Assembly: GCA_009746045.1 (NCBI GenBank)
Contig: RPFO01000156.1
Span: forward strand, 3,965,091-4,029,090
From: Mesostigma viride
Taxonomy: Eukaryota; Streptophyta; Mesostigmatophyceae; Mesostigmatales; Mesostigmataceae
Reading direction: 5' to 3'
DNA: 64,000 bases
This document shows, piece by piece, positions 30,001 to 42,488 of the stretch. Each line of letters starts with the position of its first letter. Position 1 is the first letter of the stretch. The notes beneath the pieces were generated by a model. That model was not told where the DNA came from and ran no database searches. It saw only the letters and a program-made list of their open reading frames with translations. The position numbers were made by a program, and so were the translations under genes.

Positions 30001-33000
30001 GGAGCATGACACCGTTGTTGCTACTCCTCGAGGAGCATGACACCGTTGTTGCTACTCCTCGAGGAGCATGACACAGTTGTTGCTACTCCTCGAGGAGCAT
30101 GACACCGTTGTTGCTACTCCTCGAGGAGCATGACACCGTTGTTGCTACTCCTCGAGGAGCATGACACCGTTGTTGCTACTCCTCGAGGAGCATGACACCG
30201 TTGTTGCTACTCCTCGAGGAGCATGACACCGTTGTTGCTACTCCTCGAGGAGCATGACACCGTTGTTGCTACTCCTCGAGGAGCATGACACCGTTGTTGC
30301 TACTCCTCGAGGAGCATGACACCGTTGTTGCTACTCCTCGAGGAGCATGACACCGTTGTTGCTACTCCTCGAGGAGCATGACACAGCTGTTGCTACTCCT
30401 CGAGGAGCATGACACCGTTGTTGCTACTCCTCGAGGAGCATGACACCGTTGTTGCTACTCCTCGAGGAGCATGACACCGTTGTTGCTACTCCTCGAGGAG
30501 CATGACACCGTTGTTGCTACTCCTCGAGGAGCATGACACCGTTGTTGCTACTCCTCGAGGAGCATGACACCGTTGTTGCTACTCCTCGAGGAGCATGACA
30601 CCGTTGTTGCTACTCCTCGAGGAGCATGACACCGTTGTTGCTACTCCTCGAGGAGCATGACACCGTTGTTGCTACTCCTCGAGGAGCATGACACCGTTGT
30701 TGCTACTCCTCGAGGAGCATGACACAGTTGTTGCTACTCCTCGAGGAGCATGACACCGTTGTTGCTACTCCTCGAGGAGCATGACACCGTTGTTGCTACT
30801 CCTCGAGGAGCATGACACCGTTGTTGCTACTCCTCGAGGAGCATGACACCGTTGTTGCTACTCCTCGAGGAGCATGACACCGTTGTTGCTACTCCTCGAG
30901 GAGCATGACACCGTTGTTGCTACTCCTCGAGGAGCATGACACCGTTGTTGCTACTCCTCGAGGAGCATGACACAGTTGTTGCTACTCCTCGAGGAGCATG
31001 ACACCGTTGTTGCTACTCCTCGAGGAGCATGACACAGCTGTTGCTACTCCTCGAGGAGCATGACACCGTTGTTGCTACTCCTCGAGGAGCATGACACCGT
31101 TGTTGCTACTCCTCGAGGAGCATGACACCGTTGTTGCTACTCCTCGAGGAGCATGACACCGTTGTTGCTACTCCTCGAGGAGCATGACACCGTTGTTGCT
31201 ACTCCTCGAGGAGCATGACACCGTTGTTGCTACTCCTCGAGGAGCATGACACCGTTGTTGCTACTCCTCGAGGAGCATGACACCGTTGTTGCTACTCCTC
31301 GAGGAGCATGACACCGTTGTTGCTACTCCTCGAGGAGCATGACACCGTTGTTGCTACTCCTCGAGGAGCATGACACCGTTGTTGCTACTCCTCGAGGAGC
31401 ATGACACCGTTGTTGCTACTCCTCGAGGAGCATGACACCGTTGTTGCTACTCCTCGAGGAGCATGACACCGTTGTTGCTACTCCTCGAGGAGCATGACAC
31501 AGTTGTTGCTACTCCTCGAGGAGCATGACACCGTTGTTGCTACTCCTCGAGGAGCATGACACAGTTGTTGCTACTCCTCGAGGAGCATGACACCGTTGTT
31601 GCTACTCCTCGAGGAGCATGACACCGTTGTTGCTACTCCTCGAGGAGCATGACACCGTTGTTGCTACTCCTCGAGGAGCATGACACCGTTGTTGCTACTC
31701 CTCGAGGAGCATGACACCGTTGTTGCTACTCCTCGAGGAGCATGACACCGTTGTTGCTACTCCTCGAGGAGCATGACACCGTTGTTGCTACTCCTCGAGG
31801 AGCATGACACCGTTGTTGCTACTCCTCGAGGAGCATGACACAGTTGTTGCTACTCCTCGAGGAGCATGACACCGTTGTTGCTACTCCTCGAGGAGCATGA
31901 CACCGTTGTTGCTACTCCTCGAGGAGCATGACACCGTTGTTGCTACTCCTCGAGGAGCATGACACCGTTGTTGCTACTCCTCGAGGAGCATGACACCGTT
32001 GTTGCTACTCCTCGAGGAGCATGACACCGTTGTTGCTACTCCTCGAGGAGCATGACACCGTTGTTGCTACTCCTCGAGGAGCATGACACCGTTGTTGCTA
32101 CTCCTCGAGGAGCATGACACCGTTGTTGCTACTCCTCGAGGAGCATGACACAGCTGTTGCTACTCCTCGAGGAGCATGACACCGTTGTTGCTACTCCTCG
32201 AGGAGCATGACACCGTTGTTGCTACTCCTCGAGGAGCATGACACCGTTGTTGCTACTCCTCGAGGAGCATGACACCGTTGTTGCTACTCCTCGAGGAGCA
32301 TGACACCGTTGTTGCTACTCCTCGAGGAGCATGACACCGTTGTTGCTACTCCTCGAGGAGCATGACACCGTTGTTGCTACTCCTCGAGGAGCATGACACC
32401 GTTGTTGCTACTCCTCGAGGAGCATGACACCGTTGTTGCTACTCCTCGAGGAGCATGACACCGTTGTTGCTACTCCTCGAGGAGCATGACACAGCTGTTG
32501 CTACTCCTCGAGGAGCATGACACCGTTGTTGCTACTCCTCGAGGAGCATGACACCGTTGTTGCTACTCCTCGAGGAGCATGACACCGTTGTTGCTACTCC
32601 TCGAGGAGCATGACACCGTTGTTGCTACTCCTCGAGGAGCATGACACCGTTGTTGCTACTCCTCGAGGAGCATGACACCGTTGTTGCTACTCCTCGAGGA
32701 GCATGACACCGTTGTTGCTACTCCTCGAGGAGCATGACACAGTTGTTGCTACTCCTCGAGGAGCATGACACCGTTGTTGCTACTCCTCGAGGAGCATGAC
32801 ACAGCTGTTGCTACTCCTCGAGGAGCATGACACCGTTGTTGCTACTCCTCGAGGAGCATGACACCGTTGTTGCTACTCCTCGAGGAGCATGACACCGTTG
32901 TTGCTACTCCTCGAGGAGCATGACACCGTTGTTGCTACTCCTCGAGGAGCATGACACCGTTGTTGCTACTCCTCGAGGAGCATGACACCGTTGTTGCTAC

Positions 33001-36000
33001 TCCTCGAGGAGCATGACACAGCTGTTGCTACTCCTCGAGGAGCATGACACCGTTGTTGCTACTCCTCGAGGAGCATGACACCGTTGTTGCTACTCCTCGA
33101 GGAGCATGACACAGCTGTTGCTACTCCTCGAGGAGCATGACACCGTTGTTGCTACTCCTCGAGGAGCATGACACCGTTGTTGCTACTCCTCGAGGAGCAT
33201 GACACCGTTGTTGCTACTCCTCGAGGAGCATGACACCGTTGTTGCTACTCCTCGAGGAGCATGACACCGTTGTTGCTACTCCTCGAGGAGCATGACACCG
33301 TTGTTGCTACTCCTCGAGGAGCATGACACCGTTGTTGCTACTCCTCGAGGAGCATGACACCGTTGTTGCTACTCCTCGAGGAGCATGACACCGTTGTTGC
33401 TACTCCTCGAGGAGCATGACACCGTTGTTGCTACTCCTCGAGGAGCATGACACCGTTGTTGCTACTCCTCGAGGAGCATGACACCGTTGTTGCTACTCCT
33501 CGAGGAGCATGACACCGTTGTTGCTACTCCTCGAGGAGCATGACACCGTTGTTGCTACTCCTCGAGGAGCATGACACCGTTGTTGCTACTCCTCGAGGAG
33601 CATGACACCGTTGTTGCTACTCCTCGAGGAGCATGACACCGTTGTTGCTACTCCTCGAGGAGCATGACACCGTTGTTGCTACTCCTCGAGGAGCATGACA
33701 CCGTTGTTGCTACTCCTCGAGGAGCATGACACCGTTGTTGCTACTCCTCGAGGAGCATGACACCGTTGTTGCTACTCCTCGAGGAGCATGACACAGTTGT
33801 TGCTACTCCTCGAGGAGCATGACACCGTTGTTGCTACTCCTCGAGGAGCATGACACCGTTGTTGCTACTCCTCGAGGAGCATGACACCGTTGTTGCTACT
33901 CCTCGAGGAGCATGACACAGTTGTTGCTACTCCTCGAGGAGCATGACACAGCTGTTGCTACTCCTCGAGGAGCATGACACCGTTGTTGCTACTCCTCGAG
34001 GAGCATGACACCGTTGTTGCTACTCCTCGAGGAGCATGACACAGCTGTTGCTACTCCTCGAGGAGCATGACACCGTTGTTGCTACTCCTCGAGGAGCATG
34101 ACACAGCTGTTGCTACTCCTCGAGGAGCATGACACCGTTGTTGCTACTCCTCGAGGAGCATGACACAGCTGTTGCTACTCCTCGAGGAGCATGACACCGT
34201 TGTTGCTACTCCTCGAGGAGCATGACACAGTTGTTGCTACTCCTCGAGGAGCATGACACAGCTGTTGCTACTCCTCGAGGAGCATGACACCGTTGTTGCT
34301 ACTCCTCGAGGAGCATGACACCGTTGTTGCTACTCCTCGAGGAGCATGACACCGTTGTTGCTACTCCTCGAGGAGCATGACACCGTTGTTGCTACTCCTC
34401 GAGGAGCATGACACCGTTGTTGCTACTCCTCGAGGAGCATGACACAGTTGTTGCTACTCCTCGAGGAGCATGACACCGTTGTTGCTACTCCTCGAGGAGC
34501 ATGACACAGTTGTTGCTACTCCTCGAGGAGCATGACACAGTTGTTGCTACTCCTCGAGGAGCATGACACAGTTGTTGCTACTCCTCGAGGAGCATGACAC
34601 AGTTGTTGCTACTCCTCGAGGAGCATGACACCGTTGTTGCTACTCCTCGAGGAGCATGACACCGTTGTTGCTACTCCTCGAGGAGCATGACACCGTTGTT
34701 GCTACTCCTCGAGGAGCATGACACCGTTGTTGCTACTCCTCGAGGAGCATGACACCGTTGTTGCTACTCCTCGAGGAGCATGACACCGTTGTTGCTACTC
34801 CTCGAGGAGCATGACACAGCTGTTGCTACTCCTCGAGGAGCATGACACCGTTGTTGCTACTCCTCGAGGAGCATGACACCGTTGTTGCTACTCCTCGAGG
34901 AGCATGACACAGCTGTTGCTACTCCTCGAGGAGCATGACACCGTTGTTGCTACTCCTCGAGGAGCATGACACAGTTGTTGCTACTCCTCGAGGAGCATGA
35001 CACCGTTGTTGCTACTCCTCGAGGAGCATGACACCGTTGTTGCTACTCCTCGAGGAGCATGACACCGTTGTTGCTACTCCTCGAGGAGCATGACACCGTT
35101 GTTGCTACTCCTCGAGGAGCATGACACCGTTGTTGCTACTCCTCGAGGAGCATGACACCGTTGTTGCTACTCCTCGAGGAGCATGACACCGTTGTTGCTA
35201 CTCCTCGAGGAGCATGACACAGCTGTTGCTACTCCTCGAGGAGCATGACACCGTTGTTGCTACTCCTCGAGGAGCATGACACAGCTGTTGCTACTCCTCG
35301 AGGAGCATGACACCGTTGTTGCTACTCCTCGAGGAGCATGACACCGTTGTTGCTACTCCTCGAGGAGCATGACACAGTTGTTGCTACTCCTCGAGGAGCA
35401 TGACACAGTTGTTGCTACTCCTCGAGGAGCATGACACAGCTGTTGCTACTCCTCGAGGAGCATGACACCGTTGTTGCTACTCCTCGAGGAGCATGACACC
35501 GTTGTTGCTACTCCTCGAGGAGCATGACACCGTTGTTGCTACTCCTCGAGGAGCATGACACCGTTGTTGCTACTCCTCGAGGAGCATGACACCGTTGTTG
35601 CTACTCCTCGAGGAGCATGACACCGTTGTTGCTACTCCTCGAGGAGCATGACACCGTTGTTGCTACTCCTCGAGGAGCATGACACCGTTGTTGCTACTCC
35701 TCGAGGAGCATGACACCGTTGTTGCTACTCCTCGAGGAGCATGACACCGTTGTTGCTACTCCTCGAGGAGCATGACACCGTTGTTGCTACTCCTCGAGGA
35801 GCATGACACCGTTGTTGCTACTCCTCGAGGAGCATGACACCGTTGTTGCTACTCCTCGAGGAGCATGACACCGTTGTTGCTACTCCTCGAGGAGCATGAC
35901 ACCGTTGTTGCTACTCCTCGAGGAGCATGACACAGCTGTTGCTACTCCTCGAGGAGCATGACACAGTTGTTGCTACTCCTCGAGGAGCATGACACCGTTG

Positions 36001-39000
36001 TTGCTACTCCTCGAGGAGCATGACACCGTTGTTGCTACTCCTCGAGGAGCATGACACCGTTGTTGCTACTCCTCGAGGAGCATGACACCGTTGTTGCTAC
36101 TCCTCGAGGAGCATGACACCGTTGTTGCTACTCCTCGAGGAGCATGACACAGCTGTTGCTACTCCTCGAGGAGCATGACACAGCTGTTGCTACTCCTCGA
36201 GGAGCATGACACAGCTGTTGCTACTCCTCGAGGAGCATGACACCGTTGTTGCTACTCCTCGAGGAGCATGACACCGTTGTTGCTACTCCTCGAGGAGCAT
36301 GACACCGTTGTTGCTACTCCTCGAGGAGCATGACACCGTTGTTGCTACTCCTCGAGGAGCATGACACCGTTGTTGCTACTCCTCGAGGAGCATGACACAG
36401 CTATTGCTACTCCTCGAGGAGCATGACACCGTTGTTGCTACTCCTCGAGGAGCATGACACAGCTGTTGCTACTCCTCGAGGAGCATGACACAGCTGTTGC
36501 TACTCCTCGAGGAGCATGACACCGTTGTTGCTACTCCTCGAGGAGCATGACACCGTTGTTGCTACTCCTCGAGGAGCATGACACCGTTGTTGCTACTCCT
36601 CGAGGAGCATGACACAGTTGTTGCTACTCCTCGAGGAGCATGACACCGTTGTTGCTACTCGAGGAGCATGACACCGTTGTCTGGTTGTCCTATTGATATG
36701 GTGCTAGCCTCGCCGATCCTGTCTGTTCTACCCATCCATTATGTATATATGTCTATCCGTCCTCATTAGCTCGCTCCTTCCGATCCGTCCCTTGCCTCCT
36801 GTGTATTTCTTGCATTTTGAAAGTATGAGAACATGTTTTCTTCAGCCTAGGCACACTTGGTTGGCTGCGGCACCTAGCCGCGGTTGTGGGTCGCTCCAGG
36901 CCTGCGGCGGATGATGAGCGGTAAGAGAACGAAGATGGCCTCCGCACCAGGCTGGCACTGCTTGTCATGTGTGTGGTTGTGGATGACAGCTCCTGGATCG
37001 TCTCTATCTGCCTTAGTTACGCGTTTTCATGAGTGCCACTGTGGAAATGGCATCAGGATGCATTGTCCCTGCAGGTTCACTTTGGTACAGGATGTGGAAG
37101 TGATCCATAACTTGAGGCGCCTGTATGTGCTTTGTGGTTGTCACAAATATGGCAAGGGCTGGAGCCAGGCGATGCGGGGTAGCGGTTGGCACTGGGCCTA
37201 CCGGTTTGCGACCGCACCAGCGGATAGCAGTTCCCCGGCCATCTCTGCTCCACTTTTGTGGCAAGTGCCAACAGTTCTGCATGCCTCCCTTACTGATGTC
37301 CTCCTCCCTCTCCATGTAAAACCTCCCTCCTGCCCCCCCAGAACATTTACTTCATGCATGCACCTGCGCATGCGCGTGCAGAGGAGGCCCCTGGGGCACC
37401 CAGCCTGTATGACCAGCTCTTCTCCTGCTTCCGGTAAGGAGGGTCATCCATGCTGGCATCTGTCACGTGGGGGGGTGCTGCCTGTGGGCCCCTGCCCCCA
37501 TGCCCCATGATCCGTCTCCTGTCATCCTGACCACAGTCTTTTGCGTCATCCTTTCTTTTCCACCCGTTTGCGAGCTGTGGTGCGTGCAAGCATGTCGCCG
37601 CGCATGTGGTGGGTGCAGCACGTATGCCAGTAGTTGCATGGAGACGCCACCTGGTTCATCCAGCGCGGCCCTGAGATTCTGCCTTTCGTTCTTTAATGGG
37701 TGCGCCTGGATGGTCCCTGGGTGTGAATGATCCCTGGGTGTGATCTGCTCAGGGCATGGAGTTGCCGTGAGGATCTTCATGTATCTCGGCATTTTCTGTT
37801 CCTCGTGCGGCTAGTGGATCAAGCCACTGCCACTACCGCCTCTCAGTATGGACTGTCGGGTTCCTGTTTGTGCTGCGTTTTGCCAGTTCTGGACATGGTG
37901 GTTCTGGACACCTCAATGCTTTCTAAAGAGAGGTCTACACCACCCTCCCAGAGCTCCTATCATGAAATTGCAGGTCCTGTCTTCTGGTGGGGTGCATATC
38001 TCTATCTGGCCTTTAGGATTACTGGCATGACATGGCTCCTCAGCGTGATTGAAAGCATTCATACGCAGGATTAGGTACTTGGTAGATTGGTAAGTAAGTT
38101 TGGGAAGGAAGTGTCAGTTTGAGTACTAGCCAATAAAACTTTTCATGATGTGCACTTCAAAGCAGAAGTTTGATGAAGATGATGCATAATGGTAGCACAG
38201 CTCCTGTGTGTAGGTACGTTAGGTTGTGAAGCGCTTTGCACCCGTGCTTCTGCACCCTGGCATTGAAACCCTCCCTAGGAATTTAAGCCCTCCTTGAAAT
38301 AGGTTATCTTCCTGCAGCTCCTCTGGTGCTGTGCTGCAGTAATGCTCGGGTATGCCTGCTTGCGTGCTTGTGCCCATTTGGAAGCGAGCGGATCATACCT
38401 CGGTGTTTTCCTGGATCTCACCGCGTGCTTCTTGCCTTCTTCATGGATCCCACGGCGTCAGCTACATCCCCCAGAAGAGCGGACTCTCGGTCTGCTGGTG
38501 CCCCGGCCTGGATGCATCCCTGCCAGATGACGTTGTCCGCGCTGAGGTCATGCGGGCGCTGCGCACGTTCACTGGGTGCGTGTCGTTGCGGGAGCCAGCA
38601 CGCATCATTCGCACGCGCTGGAGCGCCGACCCGGCCTTCCGCGGCAGCTACTCGTTCCTTCCCAAGGGGTGCACCCTGGACAGCATCCATCAGCTGGCGA
38701 CACCCCTGCAGGGATGTGTGCCCCCAGGGGGTACGTCCCCGACGTGGGAACGCCTGCCGAGTGCTGCCATGGGGGAGGGCAAGGGGTCCACGGGCCAGGA
38801 TGGGGGCCAGCAAAGGGGTGAGGATGAGCAGAAGAATACGGAGAATGCCAGCCTTAATGGGGTCCTTGCTGAGGTAGGCTGCAACGCGGGGCCCGCATGT
38901 GATGGTGCTGCGTCAGGTGTCTTGAGGTTTGCTGGCGAGGCCACACACCCTCGCTTCTTCAGCACAGTGCATGGAGCGTTCATGAGTGGCATTAGGGAGG

Positions 39001-39041
39001 CCACGGCAATTTTGGAGGCGTTTGTCAAGGAAACTCGTTGA
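26796..39041 (+). CDS. PAO: FAD-dependent polyamine oxidase (five exons, 718 aa)
   Basis: Exons 26796-27091, 27469-27858, 28668-29508, 37384-37433 and 38462-39041 join with GT-AG borders and consistent phases (2, 2, 0, 2) into 718 codons plus TGA. Residues 14-23 give the dinucleotide fold VLIIGAGFAG, followed by LEATSRPGGRAG and LGANWIHG. The C-terminus VLRFAGEATHPRFFSTVHGA and FMSGIREA is the flavin-binding end of the PAOX/SMOX amine oxidases, and TRWSADPAFRGSYSFLP fits the segment before it. These enzymes oxidise spermine, spermidine or their acetyl forms, releasing H2O2 and an aminoaldehyde. A low-complexity insert of ~190 residues (about 256-445) explains the extra length over the usual ~500. 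The C-terminus (VKETR) lacks a peroxisomal SKL-type signal. Substrate and direction of oxidation cannot be read from sequence. Confidence 0.9.
27469..27858 (+). CDS. PAO: polyamine oxidase exon 2
   Basis: The acceptor CGCACAG precedes a single base completing the split Arg codon, then LGSSKVLMEGGVEMDEK. It covers the substrate-binding helical region and ends RLRQGYK plus two bases before the donor GTGAGA. Confidence 0.85.
28668..29508 (+). CDS. PAO: polyamine oxidase exon 3 with low-complexity insert
   Basis: The acceptor CCCTCAG gives GYKS-LVDSLVGDLPPGS across the junction, matching the GYQ..v..L segment of the family. After VTRVQW comes a Gly/Ser/Asp-rich insert, then the conserved TVLFTASLGVL and PPLPAWKVDAIERAGFG. 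It ends PPEVPD with donor GTGAGT at 29509. Confidence 0.85.
29548..36680. repeat. 31-bp palindromic minisatellite, about 230 copies, in polyamine oxidase intron 4
   Basis: A head-to-tail 7.1-kb array of a 31-bp unit, extraordinarily homogeneous. Each unit holds the perfect 12-bp palindrome CTCCTCGAGGAG (with a CTCGAG core), then CATGACA, a variable hexamer and TTGCTA. The hexamer is CCGTTG in most units, CAGCTG or CAGTTG in the rest. One unit has CAGCTATTG near 36405 and the last full unit lacks three bases. The unit length is not a multiple of three and TGA occurs in frame, so it is not coding. It lies inside the intron from 29509 to 37383. Confidence 0.98.
36681..37383 (+). other. downstream part of the 7.9-kb polyamine oxidase intron
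   Basis: Unique sequence between the end of the array and exon 4. Short open frames on both strands show no known domain. It ends in CGCGTGCAGAG, the acceptor used for exon 4. Confidence 0.6.
37384..37433 (+). CDS. PAO: polyamine oxidase exon 4 (50 nt)
   Basis: Microexon-like: EAPGAPSLYDQLFSCF plus two bases of an Arg codon before the donor GTAAGG. Of three possible acceptors only the one ending at 37383 keeps phase with exons 3 and 5. Its conservation is weak, so the exact 5' edge is the least certain point of the model. Confidence 0.6.
38462..39041 (+). CDS. PAO: polyamine oxidase exon 5 (C-terminal FAD-binding)
   Basis: The acceptor GGCGTCAG precedes one base completing Arg, then YIPQKSGLSVCWCPGLD, VMRALRTFTG, TRWSADPAFRGSYSF and the terminal FAGEAT and VHGAFMSGIREA motifs, stop TGA at 39041. 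A ~60-residue low-complexity loop lies between LATPLQ and VLRFAGEAT. Confidence 0.9.
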
Positions 39042-40008
39042 TGGGGCGAAGCGGGCCAGGAATGCTTGGTATTGGTTACATTGGGCAGGGGGGACATATC
39101 CAAGCAAACGTCAAGCGTCAGATAATATTGCATGGATAACTTTGACAGAAGGACATGCATAAGTGGCACTGTGGGATGTGATGCAACCATGTGTAATTTG
39201 TGGACGTGTCACAACCGTGGGAGTGTGTGCATCACGTGCAAGTGAAACTGGTGGGGTGCCCCTAACTCAGGACTCCTTTTGAGGAAATTTGCTCGAGAGT
39301 ATTTTGTGATGTTGTCGATCTGCTTCCCGGAAAGGTATATGTACAGACTCAGGTGATGACTCCTGTATATATTTTTGTCAGAACACATAAATGCTGGCCT
39401 GCACTTACATGCAGTTGCATTTACTTGGGGCTAATTGCTTGGGCAAATTACTTGGGCAAAGTGCATTTACTTGGGCATATATCGACCCAATTCTCCAGAT
39501 TTCTGGCCTGGCAGCGCTGGTTGTCTCATCAATGTAAAATCCGTACGCATAAATTTGAAAATGTTCATGTCCACATACTTGCATGTATATTCATTGAAAT
39601 GGGAATGAGACAAGCAACACGCGAGACTGGAACAAGCGAACTCGTGTATAATTAACAATAACTAGCCAAGGTAAACAAATGTACTACAACAACGTACTAC
39701 AAGCAGGCGTGCCCGCTAACTGGAGGGCATTGAGTACACCTCGATCTGCCGCATGCAATAATCGGTCTGTATGTGGCGAAACAATTACACGTCTGCCCGG
39801 CCCCGTACAGGTGACCGCTAGAGACAGGCGCTGCCATCTAGTACCCTAGGACCGGCTGGCCCGATGGATGTCCGGGCATACAGAGTGCAGATCACGTACG
39901 CAGGGCACTCTGACCAGTGCACGAATATGTAGCTAGCTCGTGATGAATTGTGACACAAATGCTTGAGGATGCATGGCTTCTGGGACTAATATCTGTACTC
40001 TGCGCAAC
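39042..40008. other. polyamine oxidase 3' UTR and intergenic DNA
   Basis: A TGTAA, the usual green-algal polyadenylation element, lies at 39192-39196, about 150 nt after the stop. A few ACTTGGGC repeats occur at 39418-39475, and one copy of a dispersed motif (TCTCCAGATTTCTGGCCTGG) at 39492. No gene is seen. Confidence 0.5.
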
Positions 40009-40494
40009 CTTTAATTAATTAATTAAAATCATAGCTCCGTTGGGAGCATATGTAACACATAGCCCTGAGAAAGGGGCATCTATGGGTTTGTAATACAATC
40101 AGGGCTACAACCTGCAGGTGGAGGATGTACAACTGTCACCTGCTCTGGGTGCACAAGGTGCACCTGCACCGCCATGATGGTTCATGCCTCCTTAACAAGC
40201 ACAGGCACCCAGGGGGGGCTTGAGGAGAGGGCCTAGAAGGCCTGCATGACATATGGGGTGGAGGGTATGTGGCTTGGCTATAGCTGGTGTACACATGGCA
40301 TCTCAGCAGAGAGTAACTCCCTGCATAGGCATCGCATGGCTAAATTCTTAATGCATCATCCATGGGAGGTCCCATTGTAGGCTGGGCGCGGCTAGATACT
40401 GAAAGCATCATCCATGGGGGCCATTATGGGCGCACATGCGCGTGGGCCACTTGCAAAGGCTAAGCCTATCTAATCTACACTACTGGTATATTCC
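40009..40494 (-). mobile_element. LINE-D 3' UTR with hairpin and TTAATT tail
   Basis: In minus orientation it ends, at ~40033-40010, with GCTCC-CAAC-GGAGC and a TTAATTAATT tail. It is homologous to 18920-19340 and 51645-51928, and continuous with the coding remnant at 40495-40857. Confidence 0.78.
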
Positions 40495-40857
40495 CTAGTC
40501 CGGAGTGGCAGGAGGGGCCTGCCAGGGCTTGTGGTCAACGTGGATGACCGCCCCCCTCCAGTATACCGGCTTCCCCCCTGCACGCTGCCGGAGCTGAAGG
40601 TAGGTCGGCCATAGCTCGCGTCGCCGCTGTTGCTGGGCCAAGGTCAAGTCGTCGTCCAGCGTGAAGCGAGTCTCCGAGAGCTTCTTGCGGCATTTAAGGA
40701 ACGCCAGCTTGTCCGTCATGTACTTAAAGGTGAGGAGCACGGGTGCCGGGCCAGCCTTCCCCCGCGCGCGGGGGAGGCGGACAGCCGACATGTCCAGCTC
40801 ACCAGTCCAGCGCAACCTTTGATGTACCTGGATGCTGAAACGAGGCCTGGATCTCAC
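40495..40857 (-). pseudogene. LINE-D ORF fragment with L1-ORF1-like RNA-binding signature
   Basis: A 120-codon frame with KYMTDKLAFLKCRKKL, LDDDLTLAQQQRRRELWPTY and KPVYWRGAVI, the signature of the C-terminal part of L1-like ORF1/transposase_22 proteins, which bind element RNA. A second copy is at 53980-54170. Only this end of the ORF survives. Confidence 0.6.
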
Positions 40858-40889
40858 ACCACCCTACGAACTGTTCATTTTATCCGTGG

Positions 40890-42200
40890 ATATTGGCTCT
40901 CAGCTGCTCCCTGAGCAACCCCGCGCCCGCCCAGCCCCGCTATAGTAACCTGCGCGATGCCCGGGTGGTCACCCGCCGCCCAGCTGGCGCTCACGCAGGC
41001 CCGCCGCCGTGGGAGGACCTGTACCCATACCATGAGCGGCTGACTCACGCATATACTAGCTGCCGCACACGCGGAGGAGGTGGCGACACTTGCCGCAGAG
41101 ATCCATTGCCACACGGCCGCCAACCAGTGCAAGGCGGCATATGCCTGTCTCTCGACCGTCTCACTGGACGCCGGGAAACGCAAGGGGCTGACATCCCGGG
41201 CACTCCCAGTGAACGCCTTTGTTTCAGCTCCCAGGCCAAACTATCGGGGGCTCCTGGACCCCCCCCCCCCGCTCGACTCCGCTGCCGCTGCACGCCCTGC
41301 GGCTAGCCGCGGCGGACCTATTGAGCTCCCGCAGGCGCCCATGCACCCGCGAAACGGACTACTTGGTCCCACCGCTCTCCGGCCCCCTGGTGGACGGCCC
41401 CCGCCCACGACGAGTGCAAGTGGACCCCCCCGGCGGGAATGGGCTGCTGCCATCTCCACCCTCCGCAACGATGCTGCCATGGGAGTGGACAATATTCACC
41501 GGAGATGGTCAAGATGCCTGAGCGGAGATGGTTAAGATGGTTGAGATGCCTTTGCTCCGGGGCGTTTGCAATATCGGATTCTACGATATGGCCTCCCCCC
41601 GCTGATGCGTATTGGAAGACCGCTAGCTTTCCGGGCCATGCTCTACAAGGGCAAGGGGTCCACCGCAGATACCTGCAACTACCGCGGCGTCTACCTCCAA
41701 AGCTGCTTGCTGAAAGTCTTCACGCGTCTCCTGCTGAATCGCATGCGTGCCAGCCTTGATTGATTCCCACCGAGGTGAGTCCCAGCCAGATGGGCTTCCG
41801 GGTTAGTCGGAAACTCGCAATTGTGTTATGGTCACCATGACCGCGCGCCGCCTGATCGAGGAAGTGGGCCGCCTGGACCCCGGCCTCTTGCCATTGCTCT
41901 TGATTTTCGTGGATTACAACAAGGCATTCGATACGGTTATAATATAGGACGCCCTATGGGTGGTCCTCCACCTGTTCCGTGTCCCATCGTACATTGTTGA
42001 GATCATCCGCCAATTCTATGAACTGAAGGTCCCAAGCCCAGGTCGGTACGGACTGTACCGCTGACGGCGTCACTCTGGCGTTCCCCCTGCACACAGGGGT
42101 GTGACAGGGCTCAGTGTGTTCTCTCCGCATATGTATTCATCATTGTGGTGGACTATATCATGAGGCGTGCACAAGCCCGCTTTGCCCACTTTTCACGGTA
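40890..42200 (+). mobile_element. degenerate LINE-B relative (RT pseudogene)
   Basis: Disrupted pieces of a LINE protein in several frames: a linker region (40893-41306, 41080-41535), RT fragments MLYKGKGSTADTCNYRGVYL and QSCLLKVFTRLLL (41566-41763), a FVDYNKAFDTV equivalent near 41905-41935, and the block matching 49984-50220 at ~41945-42190. Many stops and indels. Much older than the 49871 copy. Confidence 0.75.
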
Positions 42201-42488
42201 CGGAGGGTACCACGAATTTTTATTGGCGCCGAAGAAATTCGCCGCGACGAGACCCCTTATATTCTCACAAATTTTCACAGGCAGTTCACAAACAAAAAAC
42301 AACAGATGGGTGGTCTCTAGGGGCAAGCATCGGAGAAAACAGAGCCTGCATACATTTGCAGCTGCCAAAGTGGCCCACACATTGCAAGTGCCAGGATGCC
42401 CGGCTCCTTGCCATCGGGAGCAATACAGCATGTCCATGTTATGCCCCTTCCATAAGTTTTGCCATAACAGAAACCTTTCGTTACCACT

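Noticed and set aside
29548-36680. CRISPR-like array
   Set aside because: Regular repeats with dyad symmetry, but there are no unique spacers: the whole 31 bp repeats. The context is a eukaryotic intron.
41045-41306. Pro/Gly-rich frames as a separate host gene
   Set aside because: They fall within a colinear, decayed LINE-B relative and have no independent support.
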